A DNA stretch of 64,000 nt from Streptomyces sp. SCSIO 75703 (GCF_036607905.1 NZ_CP144555.1:4464001-4528000); one strand, 5' to 3'. Counted from the first letter of the stretch, positions 32,692 through 41,407 are shown. Numbers and translations: made by a program. The notes: a model not told the origin generated them from the sequence alone.

Positions 32692-32949
32692 TCAGCCGTA
32701 GACGATGCGGCGCAACTGACGGAGCGTCAGCTCCGGCGGTGCCACCGCGCGGTACTTCAGATCCGCCGCGATCCGCTCGAAGATCGTCGCGTTCACCAGG
32801 CCCTGGGCCTGGAGTTCGCGGTGGCGGCGACGGACGTACTCCTCGGTCGTCTCGTCGAAGTAGGCGAGCACGTCCTGGACCACGCGCAGCGCCTCGCCCC
32901 GGCTCAGCGGGGTGGACCGCGTCAGGTGGTCAACGAGTTCGTCGTGCAC
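32692..32949 (-). CDS. Small conserved protein co-transcribed with glmS
   Basis: Counted from GTG 32949 (AGGA eight nt upstream) the product is 85 aa: VHDELVDHLTRSTPLSRGEA, a helical middle (VVQDVLAYFDETTEEYVRRR) and the end PELTLRQLRRIVYG. An ATG at 33015 with GGAG and a GTG at 33039 are possible longer starts, but they would code through a perfect palindrome (32991-33010). It lies 15 nt upstream of glmS. The protein looks like a small helical DNA-interacting or regulatory protein; function unknown. Confidence 0.65.
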   Translation of the reverse strand: MHDELVDHLTRSTPLSRGEALRVVQDVLAYFDETTEEYVRRRHRELQAQGLVNATIFERIAADLKYRAVAPPELTLRQLRRIVYG

Positions 32950-32990
32950 CCGGTAGATCCTGAGGGCAGGGAGGGGGGATCCGCAAGAAG

Positions 32991-33010
32991 CCTGCCCGAT
33001 ATCGGGCAGG
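32991..33010. promoter_or_regulatory. 20-bp perfect palindrome upstream of the glmS operon
   Basis: CCTGCCCGATATCGGGCAGG has no loop, so it is more like an operator for a dimeric regulator than a terminator. It lies about 40 nt before the preferred start of the small glmS-linked gene. Confidence 0.6.
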
Positions 33011-33049
33011 AACATCGCGAAGGCTCCGTCCAATGCCACGTGACGGCGC

Positions 33050-34018
33050 TCACATGCGGCGCAGGACCGCCTGCTTGGCCTGGGTGAACTCCTCGTCGGT
33101 CAGCACCCCCGCGCGGTGCAGCTCGCCCAGTTCCCGCAGTCGCCGCAGCAGCGCGTCGTGGTCGTCCCCGGCGCCGGCGCCCGGGGCGGGGCCGGGGCCG
33201 GGGCCGGGGCCGGCGCCCGGACCGGTGCCGGACGCGGTGCCACCGTCGCCCCCCGGGCCGGCGGCCGGCGGCGTCGCCGCCGTGATCTCCCGCGGCCGGG
33301 ACCGCCCGGCGGGCGCCGCCGACGGGTGCGGCAGCCGGGCCTGCACGGCCGCGGCCACCAGCGCCATCAGCGGGTCCTTCTTGAACCCCCACAGCTCCAC
33401 CGCGTTGGGGTCGTACTTCGGCGGCATCTTGTCCGGCGCCGCCCGCACGGTGAAGCGCAGGTAGCCGTTCTCCAACCCCGACGTCGGCTGCCACTCCACG
33501 CCGACGATGTCCTCCAGGGGCAGGGTGCGCGGTCCCGTGGCGGACTTGGCGCTCTCCGCCTGCCACCGCCACTCCAGCCGCACGCGCTCGCCGTCGAAGC
33601 CCGCGGTGCCGTCCCCGGCCGACACCGACAGCGGCACCGCCGGGCCCGCCAGCAGGAAGGCGTCCACCGGCCCGGAGGGCACCTCCTCCAGCAGCAGCGC
33701 GTTGCGCACCTCCGCCACCAGGTACTCCGCGACGCCGTACCGGTCGGAGTCCACCGTGAGCTGGTACGGGTCGTGCGGTTCGGCCAGCCGGCCGCCCGCC
33801 ACGTGCAGCAGCGGGTCCGCGCCGTCGCGCAGCCGCAGCCGCAACCGCCCGGACCGCCGGCCCTGTTCGAACGAGATGCCCGCCAACGCCCGCAGCGGGA
33901 CCAGTACTTCACCCAGCTCCCGGCGGAGCAGCCCGACGGACTTGTCCCGTCCGGGCGTCAGTCGCAGGGCGTCGCCGTCGAAGACCCAGGTGCCGTCGCG
34001 CTGGATGATTTCCGTCAT
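33050..34018 (-). CDS. DUF4429 and SHOCT domain protein
   Basis: A 322-aa soluble protein from ATG 34018 (MTEIIQRDGTWVFDGD). Two DUF4429-type PH-like modules can be seen: residues ~5-120 (LRLTPGRDKSVGLLRRELG, VPLRALAGISFEQGR) and ~125-235 (VRLEWRWQAESAKS, LPLEDIVGVEWQPTSGLENG). A Gly/Pro-Ala tract encoded by GGGGCC repeats (about 33180-33220) links to the C-terminal SHOCT helix pair (LLRRLRELGELHRAGVLTDEEFTQAKQAVL). SHOCT domains mediate oligomerisation or protein contacts. In S. coelicolor a similar gene stands between desE and desA. Confidence 0.85.
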   Translation of the reverse strand: MTEIIQRDGTWVFDGDALRLTPGRDKSVGLLRRELGEVLVPLRALAGISFEQGRRSGRLRLRLRDGADPLLHVAGGRLAEPHDPYQLTVDSDRYGVAEYLVAEVRNALLLEEVPSGPVDAFLLAGPAVPLSVSAGDGTAGFDGERVRLEWRWQAESAKSATGPRTLPLEDIVGVEWQPTSGLENGYLRFTVRAAPDKMPPKYDPNAVELWGFKKDPLMALVAAAVQARLPHPSAAPAGRSRPREITAATPPAAGPGGDGGTASGTGPGAGPGPGPGPAPGAGAGDDHDALLRRLRELGELHRAGVLTDEEFTQAKQAVLRRM

Positions 34019-34110
34019 GCGGGCATTGTTCCACCGCCGCCGGGGAGGGCGTGGTGCGCGAACCCGGCCTCCGGGCACCGCTGCGGGGAAACCGGCCCCG
34101 GCGCGGTGGA

Positions 34111-34144
34111 CGGGCACCCCGGAGGACCGTCTCCGGGGTGCCCG
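34111..34144 (-). terminator. Hairpin downstream of desE
   Basis: CGGGCACCCCGGAG (34111-34124) pairs perfectly with CTCCGGGGTGCCCG (34131-34144), 14 bp with a 6-nt loop. It sits in the 361-nt spacer (34019-34379) between desE and the DUF4429 gene, 236 nt past the desE stop. Nothing else is evident in that spacer. Confidence 0.7.
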
Positions 34145-34379
34145 CCGGTCCGGTGCGGGCAGGGTGATGTGCCACACGTACGCGGCCCGGCGCCCGCCCC
34201 GCGCGCGGGGTCCGGCCTCCGCGGACACCGCCTCCGGGGAGCGTTCCCGGGCGCCCGGGCGCGGCGGCGCCCGTCCCCGTCCTCCCGCTCGCGGGCACGG
34301 AGCCGAGGGCCGCGTGGCGCGCGCGCCCGGCGGGCGGGGCGGCCCCGGGCCGGCCTCCGGGTGTGCTCCGGTGGCGCGG

Positions 34380-35411
34380 TCAGCCGACCTTCTCGGCCTT
34401 CTCGATCGCCTCGGCCAGCCCCTCCAGCAGCGGCGCGCACTTGGCGTAGGACAGGATCGGCTCGGCGGAGCGGGGGATGACCTGGCCGGCCCGGACGGCG
34501 GGGAGCCGCTTCCAGGTGGCCTCGGTGATGTCGGCGGGCTGGATGGCGGAGGAGCGGTCGTCCATGATGATGACGTCCGCCGGGTAGGTGTCGACGTTCT
34601 CCCAGCTCAGGCTCTCGAACCAGCCGCCGGTCGCCTTCTTGGCCGCCGCGGGCGGCTCGACGAGGTTCACCCCGAGGGCCTTGAAGTACTCCAGGTCCAC
34701 CGAGAGGTCGCTGCCGGAGACGTAGAACAGCTCGGGACTCGCCGAGCCGGCCAGCACCCGGATCTCCGGCCGGGCCCTGGCGGCGGCGCGCAGCCGGGCC
34801 GCCGCGTCCTCGAAGCGCTTCCTCGCGGCCGTCGCCGCCGGCGCCTCCAGGTCGGCGCCGAGGGCCCCGGCCAGCTCCCACACGCGGCGCAGCGGTTCGG
34901 TGAGCTGCCGGTCGTAGACCGAGACGGCGAGGCTCGGCGCCAGTTCGGCGATCTTGTCCTTGGACTCCTCGGGTACGGACCACAGGGTGCCGGCGGTGTC
35001 GTAGGTGACGGTGAGGAGCAGGTCGGGGGCGAGGGCGGCGTACCTCTCGACGTTGAGTCTGCCCCACTCGTTGCCGAGCACGGTGACCTCGGTGACGTCG
35101 AGGTCGCCGGCCTGGACGTCGGGCGTGCCGTCCCTGGTGGTGGTGGGGCCGAACACGCCCTTCACGCGCACCCCGTAGTCGTGGAGGGCGGCGGCGACGC
35201 CGGTGAAGGCGACGAGTGACGCCGGCCTCGCGTCCAGCCTCACGGTGGTGCCGCGGTCGTCCGTGAAGGACCAGGGGCCCGTTGCCGCCCCGCTCGCACC
35301 CGGGCCGGCCGCGCCCTCCCCGCCGGTCCCGCAGGCGGGGAGGACGGCACCGAGGCCGAGGGCGCCGCCGGCGGCGAGGAGGGTGCGACGGGTGGGGCGG
35401 GCGTGGGGCAT
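34380..35411 (-). CDS. desE: Ferrisiderophore-binding lipoprotein DesE
   Basis: A 343-aa ABC substrate-binding lipoprotein for ferrioxamine-type siderophores. The twin-arginine signal TRRTLLAAGGALGLG (Arg8-Arg9) ends in lipobox LPAC with Cys27. The mature protein has FTDDRGTTVRLDARPASLVA, then YAALAPDLLLTVTYDT, ESLSWENVDTYPADVIIMDD and the end SYAKCAPLLEGLAEAIEKA, typical of FhuD/DesE-type two-lobe proteins. ATG 35411 is chosen; GTG 35447 would start inside the iron-box palindrome. Name by sequence type and by position beside acdH. The biosynthetic desABCD genes are not adjacent here. Confidence 0.88.
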   Translation of the reverse strand: MPHARPTRRTLLAAGGALGLGAVLPACGTGGEGAAGPGASGAATGPWSFTDDRGTTVRLDARPASLVAFTGVAAALHDYGVRVKGVFGPTTTRDGTPDVQAGDLDVTEVTVLGNEWGRLNVERYAALAPDLLLTVTYDTAGTLWSVPEESKDKIAELAPSLAVSVYDRQLTEPLRRVWELAGALGADLEAPAATAARKRFEDAAARLRAAARARPEIRVLAGSASPELFYVSGSDLSVDLEYFKALGVNLVEPPAAAKKATGGWFESLSWENVDTYPADVIIMDDRSSAIQPADITEATWKRLPAVRAGQVIPRSAEPILSYAKCAPLLEGLAEAIEKAEKVG

Positions 35412-35446
35412 GGCGCGACTGCCTTCGAACAGGGCGGAACGTTCCA

Positions 35447-35499
35447 CCGGACACTGAGGGGAGTGAGGTTAGCCTAACCTTACTTCCCTCAGTGTCCGG
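35447..35499. promoter_or_regulatory. Iron box within a 53-bp palindrome upstream of desE
   Basis: TGAGGTTAGCCTAACCTTA (35464-35482) fits the DmdR/IdeR iron-box pattern. It is the centre of a near-perfect 53-bp palindrome: arms 35447-35472 and 35474-35499 mismatch at only two pairs (both G-T on the plus strand). It lies between acdH stop and desE start, so it can act as Fe-dependent operator of desE and as terminator for acdH. Confidence 0.85.
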
Positions 35500-35550
35500 G
35501 GCCGCCCCGCCACCGACCGCCGGCTCGCGAGGCCCCCGGGCCCCGCAGTG

Positions 35551-36711
35551 TCAGCCCGTCAGCCCCAGCTCGCGGGCGATCAGCATCCGCTGCACCTCGC
35601 TGGTGCCCTCGCCGATCTCCAGGATCTTCGAGTCCCGCCACATCCGGGCCACCGGGTACTCGTTCATGAAGCCGTAGCCGCCGTGCACCTGGGTGGCGTC
35701 CCGGGCGTTGTCCACCGCGACGGTGGACGAGTACAGCTTGGCGAGGGCGGCCTCCTTCTTGAACGGCTCGCCCGCCACCAGCCGCGAGGCCGCGTCCCGC
35801 CAGGCCAGACGCGACGTGTGGGCCTTCATCTCCATGTCGGCGATCTTGAACTGGATCGCCTGGTTGGCCCCGATCGGCCGGCCGAAGGCGTGCCGCTCCC
35901 TGGCGTACTTCACCGACTCGTCCACGCAGCCCTGCGCCAGACCGGTGCCGAGCGCCGCGATGGCGATGCGGCCCTCGTCCAGGATGCGCAGGAACTGGGC
36001 GTAGCCGCGGCCCTCCTCGCCCAGCAGGTTGGCGGCCGGGACCCGCACGTCGGAGAAGGACAGCTCGCGGGTGTCCGAGGCGTTCCAGCCGACCTTGGAG
36101 TACGGGGCGGCCACCGTGAAGCCGGGTGTGCCCGACGGCACGATGATCGCCGAGATCCGCGGGCGGCCGTCGGGCTTGCGGCCGGTGACCGCGGTGACCG
36201 TGACCAGGCCGGTGATGTCCGTACCGGAGTTGGTGATGAAGCACTTGGTGCCGTTGATCACCCACTCGCCGGCCGACTCGTCCAGCCGGGCCGTGGTGCG
36301 GGTCGCGCCCGCGTCCGAGCCGCCGTCCGGCTCGGTCAGCCCGAAGGCGCCCAGCATCTCGCCGGAGCAGAGCCGCGGCAGCCAGGTCCGCTTCTGCTCC
36401 TCGGTGCCGAAGAGGTGGATGGGCATCGCGCCGAGCGAGACGCCGGCCTCCAGCGTGATCGCCACCGAGGAGTCGACCCGGGCCAGTTCCTCCAGGGCGA
36501 GGCCGAGGGCGAGGTAGTCGCCGCCCATCCCGCCGTACTCCTCGGGGAAGGGCAGGCCGAACAGCCCCATGCGGCCCATCTCGCGCACGATCTCGTACGG
36601 GAACTCGTGCCGCTCGTAGAAGTCGCCGATCTTGGGCGCCACGACGTCGTGGGCGAACTCCTCCACGGTGCGGCGGAGTTCCTCCAGTTCGGGGGAGAGC
36701 TTGTGGTCCAT
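35551..36711 (-). CDS. acdH: Acyl-CoA dehydrogenase AcdH
   Basis: A 386-aa FAD enzyme. The fold-defining blocks are PFPEEYGGMGGDYLALGLALE, GAFGLTEPDGGSDAG (FAD/substrate), WVINGTKCFITNSG, YARERHAFGRPIGANQAIQF and VARMWRDSKILEIGEGTSEV, the last holding the catalytic Glu region. AcdH-type enzymes oxidise branched-chain acyl-CoAs from valine, leucine and isoleucine. It is the last gene of the leftward mcc operon, 3 nt after the HMG-CoA lyase stop, which fits an isovaleryl-CoA dehydrogenase role. ATG 36711. Confidence 0.93.
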   Translation of the reverse strand: MDHKLSPELEELRRTVEEFAHDVVAPKIGDFYERHEFPYEIVREMGRMGLFGLPFPEEYGGMGGDYLALGLALEELARVDSSVAITLEAGVSLGAMPIHLFGTEEQKRTWLPRLCSGEMLGAFGLTEPDGGSDAGATRTTARLDESAGEWVINGTKCFITNSGTDITGLVTVTAVTGRKPDGRPRISAIIVPSGTPGFTVAAPYSKVGWNASDTRELSFSDVRVPAANLLGEEGRGYAQFLRILDEGRIAIAALGTGLAQGCVDESVKYARERHAFGRPIGANQAIQFKIADMEMKAHTSRLAWRDAASRLVAGEPFKKEAALAKLYSSTVAVDNARDATQVHGGYGFMNEYPVARMWRDSKILEIGEGTSEVQRMLIARELGLTG

Positions 36712-36714
36712 CGG

Positions 36715-37674
36715 TCACTGCTCCTTGTGGGAGTCGGCGGCGGAGCCGGAGAGGGCTCGTACGGTGCGGGACGGGCTGGGCCGTCCCAGCCGGTCGGCCA
36801 TCCACACGCTGGTGGCGACGAGGCGGCCGAGGTCGACGCCCGTGTCGATGCCGAGCCCGCGCAGCATCCACACGAGGTCTTCGGTGGCGAGGTTGCCGGT
36901 GGCGGACTTCGCGTACGGGCAGCCGCCCAGTCCGCCGGCCGAGGCGTCCACGGTGGTGACGCCGTGCTCCAGCGCGGCCAGGGTGTTGGCCAGCGCCTGT
37001 CCGTAGGTGTCGTGGAAGTGCACGCCGAGGACGCCGGTGGCGATCCCCGCCTCGTCCAGCGCGGCCAGCAGGGCGCGGACGTGACCCGGGGTGGCCACGC
37101 CGATGGTGTCGCCGAGGCTCAGCTCGTCGCAGCCGAGGTCCACCAGGGCCCGGCAGACCCGGACCACCCGGGCGAGGGGCACCGGGCCCTCCCAGGGGTC
37201 GCCGAAGCACATCGACAGGTAGCCCCGCACGTGCCCGCCGGCCTCCTTGGCGCGGGCCACGACCGGCTCGAACATGGCCAGCGCCTCGTCCACCGAGCGG
37301 TTGAGGTTGGCCCGCGCGAAGGACTCGGTGGCGCTGGCGAAGACGGCCACGCGGCGGGCGCCGAGCGCCAGCGCCCTCTCCAGCCCCCGTTCGTTCGGCA
37401 CCAGCACCGGCAGTTCGGCCGGCACGTCCGCGAGCAGCGGGAACAGGGCCTCGGCGTCGGCCAGTTGGGGCACCCAGCGGGGGTGGACGAAGCTGGTCGC
37501 CTCCACCGTGGTCAGCCCCGCCCCGGCGAGCCGGCGGATGAACTCCGCCTTCACCTCGGTCGGGACGGTCGCCGCCTCGTTCTGCAGCCCGTCGCGGGGG
37601 CCGACCTCGTGGACGCGGACCCGGGCGGGCAGGCCCGGCGCCGGTACGGCCATGGGCAGCGCGTCGGTGCTCAT
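36715..37674 (-). CDS. Hydroxymethylglutaryl-CoA lyase
   Basis: A 319-aa TIM-barrel enzyme cleaving HMG-CoA to acetoacetate and acetyl-CoA, the last step of leucine breakdown. HEVGPRDGLQNE near residue 22 binds the divalent metal, VEATSFVHPRWVPQLAD follows, SMCFGDPWEG and GVHFHDTYGQALANTLAALE supply metal His ligands, and AGLGGCPYAKSATGN holds the active-site Cys. The start ATG 37674 overlaps the carboxylase alpha stop (ATGA). Part of the operon mccB-mccA-HMGL-acdH. Confidence 0.94.
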   Translation of the reverse strand: MSTDALPMAVPAPGLPARVRVHEVGPRDGLQNEAATVPTEVKAEFIRRLAGAGLTTVEATSFVHPRWVPQLADAEALFPLLADVPAELPVLVPNERGLERALALGARRVAVFASATESFARANLNRSVDEALAMFEPVVARAKEAGGHVRGYLSMCFGDPWEGPVPLARVVRVCRALVDLGCDELSLGDTIGVATPGHVRALLAALDEAGIATGVLGVHFHDTYGQALANTLAALEHGVTTVDASAGGLGGCPYAKSATGNLATEDLVWMLRGLGIDTGVDLGRLVATSVWMADRLGRPSPSRTVRALSGSAADSHKEQ

Positions 37675-39719
37675 GCGCCCGCCTCCTCGTCCCCGAGCGG
37701 AGCGATGACGGCCAGGACCTGGTCCATGGCGACCGTCGTGCCGGGCGTGACGTCCAGTTCGGCGACGGTGCCGGCGTGCGGGGCGCAGATGACGTGCTCC
37801 ATCTTCATCGCCTCGACGACCAGGAGGCTCTGCCCGGCGCTCACCTCGTCGCCGACGGCGGCCTTCACCACCGTCACCGTGCCCGGCATGGGCGCGGTCA
37901 GGGAGTCGGCGCCCGCGTGGGCGGCGCGGTTCAGCGAGGCGGCGACCGGATCGTGGTCGCGCACCTGCCAGGCGTCGCCGTCACGGCCGATCCAGGAGCC
38001 GTCCGGCAGCGCGGCGAGGGTGTGGGCCACCCCGTCGAGCCGGACCGTGTACCGCGGGCCGCCGCCCGTGCGCACCGCGGTGAGCGCCGAGGCCCGCGAG
38101 GGCCGCTCCGCGCCGTCCGCGAGCAGTTCGTACCCGCCGTCCGCCGTCTCCCGCACCCGCACCGTGACCGCCTCCCGGCCCGGCACCCTCAGGTGGTGCC
38201 GTGTCCAGGCCCGTTCGCCGCCGAGGCGCCAGCCGTCGGCCGCCGCGAACGGACCGCCCGCGCCGCCGTCGTCGCCGGCCAGGGCCGCCTGCCGCAGCAG
38301 CGCCGCCACCGCGTACACCTCGTCCGGCACCTCGTCGGTGACGAGCGTCTCCACGTCCCGCTCCACCAGGCCCGTGTCCAGCTCGCCGGCGAGGACCGCC
38401 GGGTGGGCGAGCAGCCGGCGCAGGAACCCGGCGTTGGTCTGCACGCCCAGCGTCACCGTCTCCGCCAGCGCCGCCCGCAGCCGGCGCAGGGCCGTGGCCC
38501 GGTCGGGCCCGTGGGCGATCACCTTGGCCAGCATCGGGTCGTAGAGGCTGCCGACCTCGGTGCCCTCGTCGAGTCCGGAGTCGGTGCGCACCCCCTCGCC
38601 GTGCGGCTCGTGCAGCCGCAGCACCGTGCCGCCCGAGGGCAGGAAACCGCGCGCCGGGTCCTCCGCGCACAGCCGCGCCTCGACCGCGTGGCCGCTCAGC
38701 CGGACGTCCTCCTGCGCGAGGCCCAGCCGTTCGCCCGCCGCGACCCGGAGCTGCCACTCGACCAGGTCCACGCCGGTCACCAGCTCGGTCACCGGGTGCT
38801 CCACCTGGAGCCGGGTGTTCATCTCCATGAAGTAGTACGCGGACGGGTCGCCACCGGGGACGATGAACTCGACGGTGCCCGCGCCCCGGTAGCCGCAGGA
38901 GCGGGCCGCCTGCACGGCCGCCTCGCCCATCGCGGCCCGGGTCGCCTCGTCCAGGAGGACGCTCGGCGCCTCCTCGACGATCTTCTGGTGCCGGCGCTGG
39001 AGCGAGCACTCGCGCTCGCCCAGGTGCAGCACGTTCCCGTGGCCGTCGGCCAGCACCTGGATCTCGATGTGCCGGGGCCGGTCGACCCACCGCTCGACCA
39101 GGAGCGTGTCGTCGCCGAAGGAGGCGCGGGCCTCGCGGCGGGCGGCGGCGATCTCCTCGCCCAGCGCCGCGGCGTCCCGCACCAGCCGCATGCCCTTGCC
39201 GCCGCCGCCCGCCGAGGGCTTCAGCAGCACCGGCATGCCGATCTCCCGGGCGGCCTCGGCGAGCTGCGCGTCGCTCAGCCCGCCGCCGCTGGAGCCGGGC
39301 ACCACCGGCACCCCGGCCGCCCGGACCGTCTCCTTGGCGCGGATCTTGTCGCCCATCAGGGCGATGGCGTCCGCCGGCGGGCCGATGAAGACCAGCCCCG
39401 CCTCCGCGCAGGCCCGCGCGAACTCGGCGTTCTCGGCGAGGAAGCCGTACCCGGGGTGCACCGCCTGGGCCCCCGTCGCGCGGGCGGCCTCCAGCAGCCG
39501 ACCGGCCGACAGATAGCTCTCCGCGGCCGGCGCCGGGCCGATCCGTACCGCCGTGTCGGCCTCCCGGACGTGCCGGGCGCCGGCGTCGGCGTCCGAGTGG
39601 ACGGCCACCGAGCGCACCCCCAGCGCGCGCAGCGTCCGGATGACGCGGACGGCGATCTCGCCCCGGTTGGCGACCAGCACCGTGTCGAACATGCGTCCCG
39701 TGCTCCCTGTCTGTTCCAT
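37671..39719 (-). CDS. Methylcrotonyl-CoA (acyl-CoA) carboxylase biotin-containing alpha subunit
   Basis: A 682-aa protein. Biotin carboxylase (residues ~10-455): VLVANRGEIAVRVIRT, ATP-grasp loop KPSAGGGGKGMRLV, ERECSLQRRHQKIVEE, FMEMNTRLQVEHPVTE. A linker domain follows, and the C-terminal biotinyl domain has EAMKM with Lys639 as biotin site. Start ATG 39719 follows AGGAGG at six nt; ATG 39692 is a weaker alternative. The domain order and partner genes (HMG-CoA lyase, acyl-CoA dehydrogenase) point to 3-methylcrotonyl-CoA rather than acetyl- or propionyl-CoA, which is inference from context. Confidence 0.93.
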   Translation of the reverse strand: MEQTGSTGRMFDTVLVANRGEIAVRVIRTLRALGVRSVAVHSDADAGARHVREADTAVRIGPAPAAESYLSAGRLLEAARATGAQAVHPGYGFLAENAEFARACAEAGLVFIGPPADAIALMGDKIRAKETVRAAGVPVVPGSSGGGLSDAQLAEAAREIGMPVLLKPSAGGGGKGMRLVRDAAALGEEIAAARREARASFGDDTLLVERWVDRPRHIEIQVLADGHGNVLHLGERECSLQRRHQKIVEEAPSVLLDEATRAAMGEAAVQAARSCGYRGAGTVEFIVPGGDPSAYYFMEMNTRLQVEHPVTELVTGVDLVEWQLRVAAGERLGLAQEDVRLSGHAVEARLCAEDPARGFLPSGGTVLRLHEPHGEGVRTDSGLDEGTEVGSLYDPMLAKVIAHGPDRATALRRLRAALAETVTLGVQTNAGFLRRLLAHPAVLAGELDTGLVERDVETLVTDEVPDEVYAVAALLRQAALAGDDGGAGGPFAAADGWRLGGERAWTRHHLRVPGREAVTVRVRETADGGYELLADGAERPSRASALTAVRTGGGPRYTVRLDGVAHTLAALPDGSWIGRDGDAWQVRDHDPVAASLNRAAHAGADSLTAPMPGTVTVVKAAVGDEVSAGQSLLVVEAMKMEHVICAPHAGTVAELDVTPGTTVAMDQVLAVIAPLGDEEAGA

Positions 39720-39730
39720 GGGTCCCCTCC

Positions 39731-41347
39731 TCACATCCGGAAGATGCCGAACCGGGGCTCGCCCAGCGGCGCTCCGGCGCACGCGGTCAGGGCGAGGCCG
39801 AGCACCCGGCGGGTGTCGAGGGGGTCGATGATCCCGTCGTCCCAGAGGCGGGCCGTCGCGTAGTAGGCGTTGCCCTGGCGCTCGTACTGGGCGCGGACCG
39901 GGGCCTTGAACGCCTCTTCCTCCTCGGCGGGCCACTCCTCGCCGCGCGCCTGCATCTGGTCCCGCCGGACGGTGGCCAGCACGGAGGCCGCCTGCTCCCC
40001 GCCCATCACGGAGATCTTGGCGTTCGGCCACATCCACAGGAACCGCGGCGAGTAGGCCCGCCCGCACATCGAGTAGTTGCCCGCGCCGTAGGAGCCGCCG
40101 ACGACGACCGTCAGCTTCGGCACGCGCGTGGAGGCCACCGCGGTCACCATCTTGGCGCCGTGCTTGGCGATACCGCCCGCCTCGTAGTCCCGGCCGACCA
40201 TGAAGCCCGAGATGTTCTGCAGGAAGACCAGCGGGATGCCGCGCTGGTCGCACAGCTCGATGAAGTGGGCGCCCTTCTGCGCGGACTCGGAGAAGAGGAT
40301 GCCGTTGTTGGCGACGATCCCCACCGGGTGGCCGTGGACGCGGGCGAAGCCGGTGACCAGGGTCTGCCCGAACTCCTGCTTGAACTCGGCGAACCGGGAG
40401 CCGTCCACCACCCGCGCGATGACCTCCCGCACGTCGTACGGGGTGCGCGAGTCGGCCGGCACCACCCCGTACAGCCCGAGGGGGTCGGCCTTGGGCTCCA
40501 CCGAGGGCAGCACCTCCCAGGGTGCCGCGCCCCGGCGGGGGAGCGTGGAGACGATGGTGCGCACGATCCGCAGGGCGTGCGCGTCGTCCTCGGCCAGGTG
40601 GTCGGTCACGCCCGACACGCGCGCGTGCACGTCGCCGCCGCCCAGCTCCTCGGCCGTCACCACCTCGCCGGTGGCCGCCTTCACCAGTGGCGGACCGCCC
40701 AGGAAGATCGTCCCCTGGTTCCGGACGATCACCGCCTCGTCGCTCATCGCCGGGACGTACGCCCCGCCCGCCGTGCAGGAGCCGAGGACGGCGGCGATCT
40801 GCGGGATGCCGGCGCCCGACATCCGGGCCTGGTTGTAGAAGATCCGCCCGAAGTGCTCGCGGTCGGGGAAGACCTCGTCCTGCATCGGCAGGAAGGCGCC
40901 GCCGGAGTCCACCAGGTACAGGCAGGGCAGCCGGTTCTCCAGGGCCACCTCCTGGGCGCGCAGGTGCTTCTTCACCGTCATCGGGTAGTAGGTGCCGCCC
41001 TTGACCGTGGCGTCGTTGGCGACGATCACGCACTCCCGGCCGCCGACCCGGCCGATCCCGGCGATCACCCCGGCGGCCGGGGCCTGCCCGTCGTAGAGGC
41101 CGTCGGCGGCGAGCGGCGCCAGCTCCAGGAAGGGCGAGCCGGCGTCCAGCAGCGTGTCCACGCGGTCGCGCGGCAGCAGCTTGCCGCGCGCGGTGTGCCG
41201 CGCGCGGGCCCGCTCGCCGCCGCCGAGCCGGGCCGCGGCCAGCTTGCCGCGCAGCTCCTCCACGAGGGCGCGGTGCGCCTCCTCGTTGGCCCGAAAGGAC
41301 TCCGAGGCGGGATCGGCCGCCGTCGTCAGCTCCGGTGCCTCGTGCAT
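39731..41347 (-). CDS. Methylcrotonyl-CoA carboxylase beta (carboxyltransferase) subunit
   Basis: A 538-aa crotonase-fold carboxyltransferase. HTARGKLLPRDRVDTLLDAG, GGTYYPMTVKKHLRAQEVAL and LPCLYLVDSGGAFLPMQDEV belong to the N-domain. SCTAGGAYVPAMSDEAV, GIPLVFLQNISGFMVGRDYE, GSYGAGNYSMCGRAYSPRFL and WPNAKISVMGGEQAA belong to the acyl-CoA and biotin sites. The QNISGFMVG motif is usual for methylcrotonyl-CoA carboxylase beta chains. First gene of the leftward operon, 11 nt before the alpha subunit. Divergent from tetR, with two operator-like repeats in the 98-nt spacer. Confidence 0.94.
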   Translation of the reverse strand: MHEAPELTTAADPASESFRANEEAHRALVEELRGKLAAARLGGGERARARHTARGKLLPRDRVDTLLDAGSPFLELAPLAADGLYDGQAPAAGVIAGIGRVGGRECVIVANDATVKGGTYYPMTVKKHLRAQEVALENRLPCLYLVDSGGAFLPMQDEVFPDREHFGRIFYNQARMSGAGIPQIAAVLGSCTAGGAYVPAMSDEAVIVRNQGTIFLGGPPLVKAATGEVVTAEELGGGDVHARVSGVTDHLAEDDAHALRIVRTIVSTLPRRGAAPWEVLPSVEPKADPLGLYGVVPADSRTPYDVREVIARVVDGSRFAEFKQEFGQTLVTGFARVHGHPVGIVANNGILFSESAQKGAHFIELCDQRGIPLVFLQNISGFMVGRDYEAGGIAKHGAKMVTAVASTRVPKLTVVVGGSYGAGNYSMCGRAYSPRFLWMWPNAKISVMGGEQAASVLATVRRDQMQARGEEWPAEEEEAFKAPVRAQYERQGNAYYATARLWDDGIIDPLDTRRVLGLALTACAGAPLGEPRFGIFRM

Positions 41348-41377
41348 CGTGCGGTCCCCTCACCCAGTGGTCGGCCG

Positions 41378-41393
41378 GTTAATGACCGTTAAC
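41378..41393. promoter_or_regulatory. TetR operator candidate 1
   Basis: GTTAATGACCGTTAAC, an imperfect palindrome. A near copy lies 30 bp further right. Together they fit GTTAAYGACCGYTAAC, placed in the divergent mccB/tetR spacer. Confidence 0.7.
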
Positions 41394-41407
41394 GCATGTG
41401 CCTTCAG

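Noticed and set aside
37776..39863. A long plus-strand frame opposite the carboxylase alpha subunit
   Set aside because: Shadow of the minus-strand coding region. No ribosome site or motif, Arg/His-rich.
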